NCBI RefSeq assembly: GCF_900115805.1
Contig: NZ_FOXU01000010.1
Location: forward strand, 46,205-110,204
Reading direction: 5' to 3'
Length of the DNA: 64,000 bases
Source: Psychrobacillus psychrotolerans
GTDB lineage: Bacteria > Bacillota > Bacilli > Bacillales_A > Planococcaceae
A program made the position numbers and the translations under genes. Positions 61,534 through 64,000 of this stretch are shown in pieces; positions within the stretch are counted from its first letter, which is position 1; each line of letters starts with the position of its first letter. Under the pieces are notes generated by a model, which searched no databases, was not told where the DNA came from, and worked only from the letters and a program-made list of their open reading frames with translations.

Positions 61534-61824
61534 ATGACTTGGTCTTTTATTTGGTTAGCCGCAGGAATTGCTGTTGCGGGATATTTTATTGGAGATGGGT
61601 TAAAGAACTTTAAAAATCCAGATGCGAAAAACTTTATTGATTCCTTAGATGAAGATGATGAACATGAATTGATTAAAGAAAATGATGTGCATTATTTTAT
61701 GGGTATATCGAAAGAAGATGCTAAGTCATTAATCCAAGAGCATTCGGATATTCCACATATTGTTATAAATAGCCAAGTATACTATCAGAAAAGGAAATTA
61801 CGAAAATGGTTATTGGATGTGTGA
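61534..61824 (+). CDS. Membrane-anchored protein with HTH-like C-terminus
   Basis: The 96-residue protein has one N-terminal helix (about 3-22) and a C-terminal part HYFMGISKEDAKSLIQEHSDIPHIVINSQVYYQKRKLRKWLLD that resembles the DNA-binding helix-turn-helix 17/excisionase fold. A DNA-binding domain on a membrane helix is uncommon. AGGAGGAG precedes the ATG. The function is not known. Confidence 0.65.
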   Translation: MTWSFIWLAAGIAVAGYFIGDGLKNFKNPDAKNFIDSLDEDDEHELIKENDVHYFMGISKEDAKSLIQEHSDIPHIVINSQVYYQKRKLRKWLLDV

Positions 61825-61947
61825 AAGTGAATTTCCTCAGTTAAATTTATTGAATCTGTGCCTTAAATGGATCTGAAGATTAGTGTTTAACTTATGTTCG
61901 ACACCCATATGGTATGTAGGATTTACAAAGAATAGGAGGCAATGACT

Positions 61948-62388
61948 TTGGAACAAAACACGTCGTCTGTTTACACTCCACCTAAACATTTTCTTTCAGC
62001 AGCAACCATTGTGCTCAACGACCACAAGGAAATTCTGCTTATTAAAGGTCCTATGAGGGGTTGGGAAATGCCTGGTGGAATAGTTGAAGAAGGTGAGTCT
62101 CTGACAGATGCTGCAATAAGGGAAACTAAAGAGGAGTCAGGAATTGATATTGAAGTTGTAAAATTCTGCGGAGTTTTTCAAAATGTGAATAAGTCCATTT
62201 GCAATACTCTTTTTTTAGCCAAGCCAACTGGTGGCATCTTAACTACTTCTCCAGAGAGTTTAGAAGTGGGGTTTTTCCCTATCGAGCAGGCTTTGAAAAT
62301 GATAACTATTGAAAATTTTAGACAAAGAATAGAATACTGTCTTGATAGTAGCAAACATCCATTTTGTGTGGAATTTGAAAATCTGTGA
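61948..62388 (+). CDS. NUDIX hydrolase
   Basis: The 146-residue protein has a complete Nudix box: G-x5-E-x7-REx2EExG, read in GGIVEEGESLTDAAIRETKEESG. It should hydrolyse a nucleoside diphosphate derivative. The TTG at 61948 is 8 bases after AGGAGG; the ATG at 61942 is only two bases from it and less likely. Confidence 0.9.
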   Translation: MEQNTSSVYTPPKHFLSAATIVLNDHKEILLIKGPMRGWEMPGGIVEEGESLTDAAIRETKEESGIDIEVVKFCGVFQNVNKSICNTLFLAKPTGGILTTSPESLEVGFFPIEQALKMITIENFRQRIEYCLDSSKHPFCVEFENL

Positions 62389-62521
62389 AAATTGGTAATC
62401 TCATATGATTCAATCAATAATACACAATCGAGCAATTTAAGCATCTCTATTCTTAAACTGACATCACCATAATATAGTCACATAAATTTTAGTAATATAA
62501 TATGAGAAAGTGGGAAATTGA

Positions 62522-63295
62522 ATGATTTATGAAGCCGATGTTCATGTAAGGGAAAAGTTATTACCTATGTTTAATAATATGGATAGCACTATTGTTCTTT
62601 CATATCTCCAAGGACATATGGGAACTGCTTGGGTTGATGATCTTGAGAATCCAACGGTTGCGCAGATAACGGTCGGTATTTTTGTATACTTTGCAGGAGA
62701 CCCTAATACAGAAGCAGCAGAAGAATTACTAAATAATCTATCTGATTTCAGTCTTGTAATTGTCGATACGGACGAGTGGAAAAGTCGTATAGAAACTGTT
62801 CACATAGGAAAAATTGAAAAGTTTGATCGGTATAGATTTGAAAAGAACCCAGTGCATTTAGATAGGACACATTTACAGAATCTATTGTCTACATTACCAG
62901 AAGGCTACGAAATAAAGAAAGTGGACAAAAAAATAGTAAATGCGCCTACTTTCCACGAAGTTTCCGAGGACTTTGTGAGTCAGTTTAATTCTATTGATGA
63001 TTTTATAGACAGAGGGATCGGATATGCTATTTTACATGATGGAAAAATTGTTTCGGCAGCAACTTCTTTTAGTATATATGACGAAGGTATAGAGATTGAA
63101 ATAGCTACAAATTCTGATTATCGAAAGAAAGGTTTAGCGACTATTGTAGCGTCCGCCTTGATATTGGATTGCCTAGATAAAGGAAAGTATGCTAGTTGGG
63201 ATGGAGCCAACCCTGAGTCAGTTAAATTAGCAGAAAAGCTAGGGTACATATTGAAAGAATCGTATGATACATATTTCATTAATAATACAAAGTAG
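62522..63295 (+). CDS. GNAT acetyltransferase of the PF12746 type
   Basis: The 257-residue protein has an N-terminal half (MIYEADVHVREKLLPMF...STIVLSYLQGHMGTAWVDD) typical of Firmicutes GNAT_acetyltran proteins and a C-terminal GNAT core (EIEIATNSDYRKKGLATIVASALILDCLDKG, then ESVKLAEKLGY). The substrate is unknown. The ribosome site before the ATG is weak (AAAGTGGG). Confidence 0.85.
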   Translation: MIYEADVHVREKLLPMFNNMDSTIVLSYLQGHMGTAWVDDLENPTVAQITVGIFVYFAGDPNTEAAEELLNNLSDFSLVIVDTDEWKSRIETVHIGKIEKFDRYRFEKNPVHLDRTHLQNLLSTLPEGYEIKKVDKKIVNAPTFHEVSEDFVSQFNSIDDFIDRGIGYAILHDGKIVSAATSFSIYDEGIEIEIATNSDYRKKGLATIVASALILDCLDKGKYASWDGANPESVKLAEKLGYILKESYDTYFINNTK

Positions 63296-63379
63296 TTTTC
63301 TAAGTCAACTCTTTTTTATAGATTGAGGGCTAGGTACTTAAAATACTTATTGATTTAGATGAGAGATAGGAGTGCGATT

Positions 63380-63892
63380 ATGATAGAGAATGAACTGTAT
63401 GTTTATCACATTGTCACTAGGAAAAAAATGAGTATAGGACAAATTATTAACTTTGATAAGAACCAAAAGAATACCTTATATAGTTTCTTTTTTGAAAAGG
63501 AGCAATTAAATTCTAAAGGAGAGGACTTTTTTCATATCTTACATGAACATTATTCAAGTGAAGGAATGTCTTTGAATACCGAAGATGCCAATGTTGCTAT
63601 TAAGTATGCCGGCCAGACGATAAGAGCTATTAGAGAAGTGATAGTAGAAATGGTAAGACTTCAAGAATATCCAGAATACCCTTCTAGAATGTCTTGTTTA
63701 TATGCCACAAAAAAATATGAAGAGGTATTGAAATGGAAAGAATTATTTATTTCCTTTGATCGAAAGGTTTTGCAGATTGTTAAGCTTCGAGTTATTGGAA
63801 ATTCTTTTGAAGGTGATGGAAATCTCCTGCCAAAGGAAGATGGAGTTCCTTTTTCACGAAAAATAGAACAAGCAAGTGAACTGACCCAATAA
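63380..63892 (+). CDS. DUF2441 protein with its end rewritten by an insertion sequence
   Basis: The 170-residue protein matches DUF2441: [42 protein letters not shown] and [52 protein letters not shown] supports the ATG at 63380 over the in-frame ATG at 63359. The last codons, ELTQ-stop, fall inside the IS terminus that starts at 63877, so the native C-terminus is probably lost. Function is unknown. Confidence 0.82.
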   Translation: MIENELYVYHIVTRKKMSIGQIINFDKNQKNTLYSFFFEKEQLNSKGEDFFHILHEHYSSEGMSLNTEDANVAIKYAGQTIRAIREVIVEMVRLQEYPEYPSRMSCLYATKKYEEVLKWKELFISFDRKVLQIVKLRVIGNSFEGDGNLLPKEDGVPFSRKIEQASELTQ

Positions 63893-64000
63893 AGTTAGAC
63901 AAATAATTTAAGCAGCTTCTAAGATCTGCGTTCGGTATTCAACCGGGCTCAGGTCTTTTAATTTTGCCTTCATTCGCTTGTGATTATAATACTCCATATA
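63877..64000 (-). mobile_element. IS3-family insertion sequence, one end
   Basis: The sequence from TGAACTGACCC at 63877 through AAAGTTAGACA at 63901 looks like an IS150/IS3-type terminal inverted repeat and is followed by the end of a transposase gene on the minus strand. The element continues past the window. Confidence 0.8.
63908..64000 (-). CDS. IS3-family transposase (OrfB), C-terminal fragment
   Basis: Thirty codons on the minus strand end at TAA 63908-63910. The peptide [20 protein letters not shown] is the hallmark C-terminus of IS3-family DDE transposases, where the sequence N-x-x-R-x-x-x-x-L-x-x-L-S-P-V-E-Y-R closes the catalytic domain. It is cut only by the window edge. Confidence 0.9.
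   Translation of the reverse strand, partial: YMEYYNHKRMKAKLKDLSPVEYRTQILEAA

Overview
The window comes from a low-GC, endospore-forming Bacillales genome, probably of the Planococcaceae/Caryophanaceae (Psychrobacillus- or Lysinibacillus-like). I infer this from gene content and protein similarity recalled by eye; no search was run. The first 41 kb follows the Bacillus subtilis block gcvPA-gcvPB / yqhL / lipM / yqhR / yqhT / efp / spoIIIA / accBC / yqhY / nusB / folD / xseAB / ispA / dxs / yqxC / ahrC / recN / spoIVB / spo0A / bkd, with gains and losses that set it apart. Region by region: 1-2.2 kb is the 3' end of the glycine cleavage operon. 2.2-3.0 kb is a gene-free stretch with a palindromic repeat between two identical hairpins, and the promoter of pnuC. 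3.0-6.0 kb holds pnuC, then a minus-strand AAA+ ATPase/DUF2809 pair and a rhodanese-like protein. 6.1-12 kb holds lipM, a B12-dependent ribonucleotide reductase behind two NrdR boxes, yqhR, an aminopeptidase and efp. 12.9-15.6 kb is a reduced spoIIIA operon that starts at spoIIIAC. 15.9-25.4 kb is housekeeping: acetyl-CoA carboxylase, folate, exonuclease VII and isoprenoid genes. 25.5-29.7 kb is ahrC-recN-spoIVB-spo0A, with recognisable ARG-box, sigma-G, sigma-H and 0A-box signals. 30-41 kb holds a DUF342 protein, a glycerophosphodiesterase and the branched-chain 2-oxo acid dehydrogenase (bkd) operon. Its regulator BkdR has lost the GAFTGA loop that contacts sigma-54, and the operon lacks ptb and buk. 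From 41 kb on the window is accessory. 41.2-44.8 kb is a patch of small orphan genes with a recurrent TAAAGCA-type motif and gene remnants. 45-47.4 kb has a flavin monooxygenase, a six-unit array with an exact 21-bp period, and a YolD-like gene under a LexA (DinR) box. 47.4-52 kb has a HAD phosphatase, a secreted/membrane protein, GNAT acetyltransferases and an ECF sigma/DUF4030 pair. 52-54 kb is a divergent citR-citA pair. 54.3-63.9 kb has an amidohydrolase, a putative zinc protease, two methyltransferases, a phosphoesterase, an MBL hydrolase, NUDIX, GNAT and DUF2441 genes. The window ends in an IS3-family element whose terminus fuses into the DUF2441 gene. The spoIIIA, spoIVB and spo0A genes serve sporulation. 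The bkd genes turn leucine, isoleucine and valine into branched acyl-CoA primers that, with accBC, feed membrane lipid synthesis. LipM would supply lipoyl groups to BkdB and the glycine cleavage H protein. I saw no rRNA, tRNA or CRISPR. The strongest candidates for something not yet described are the sigma-54-independent form of BkdR, the stripped-down spoIIIA operon and the 21-bp array.
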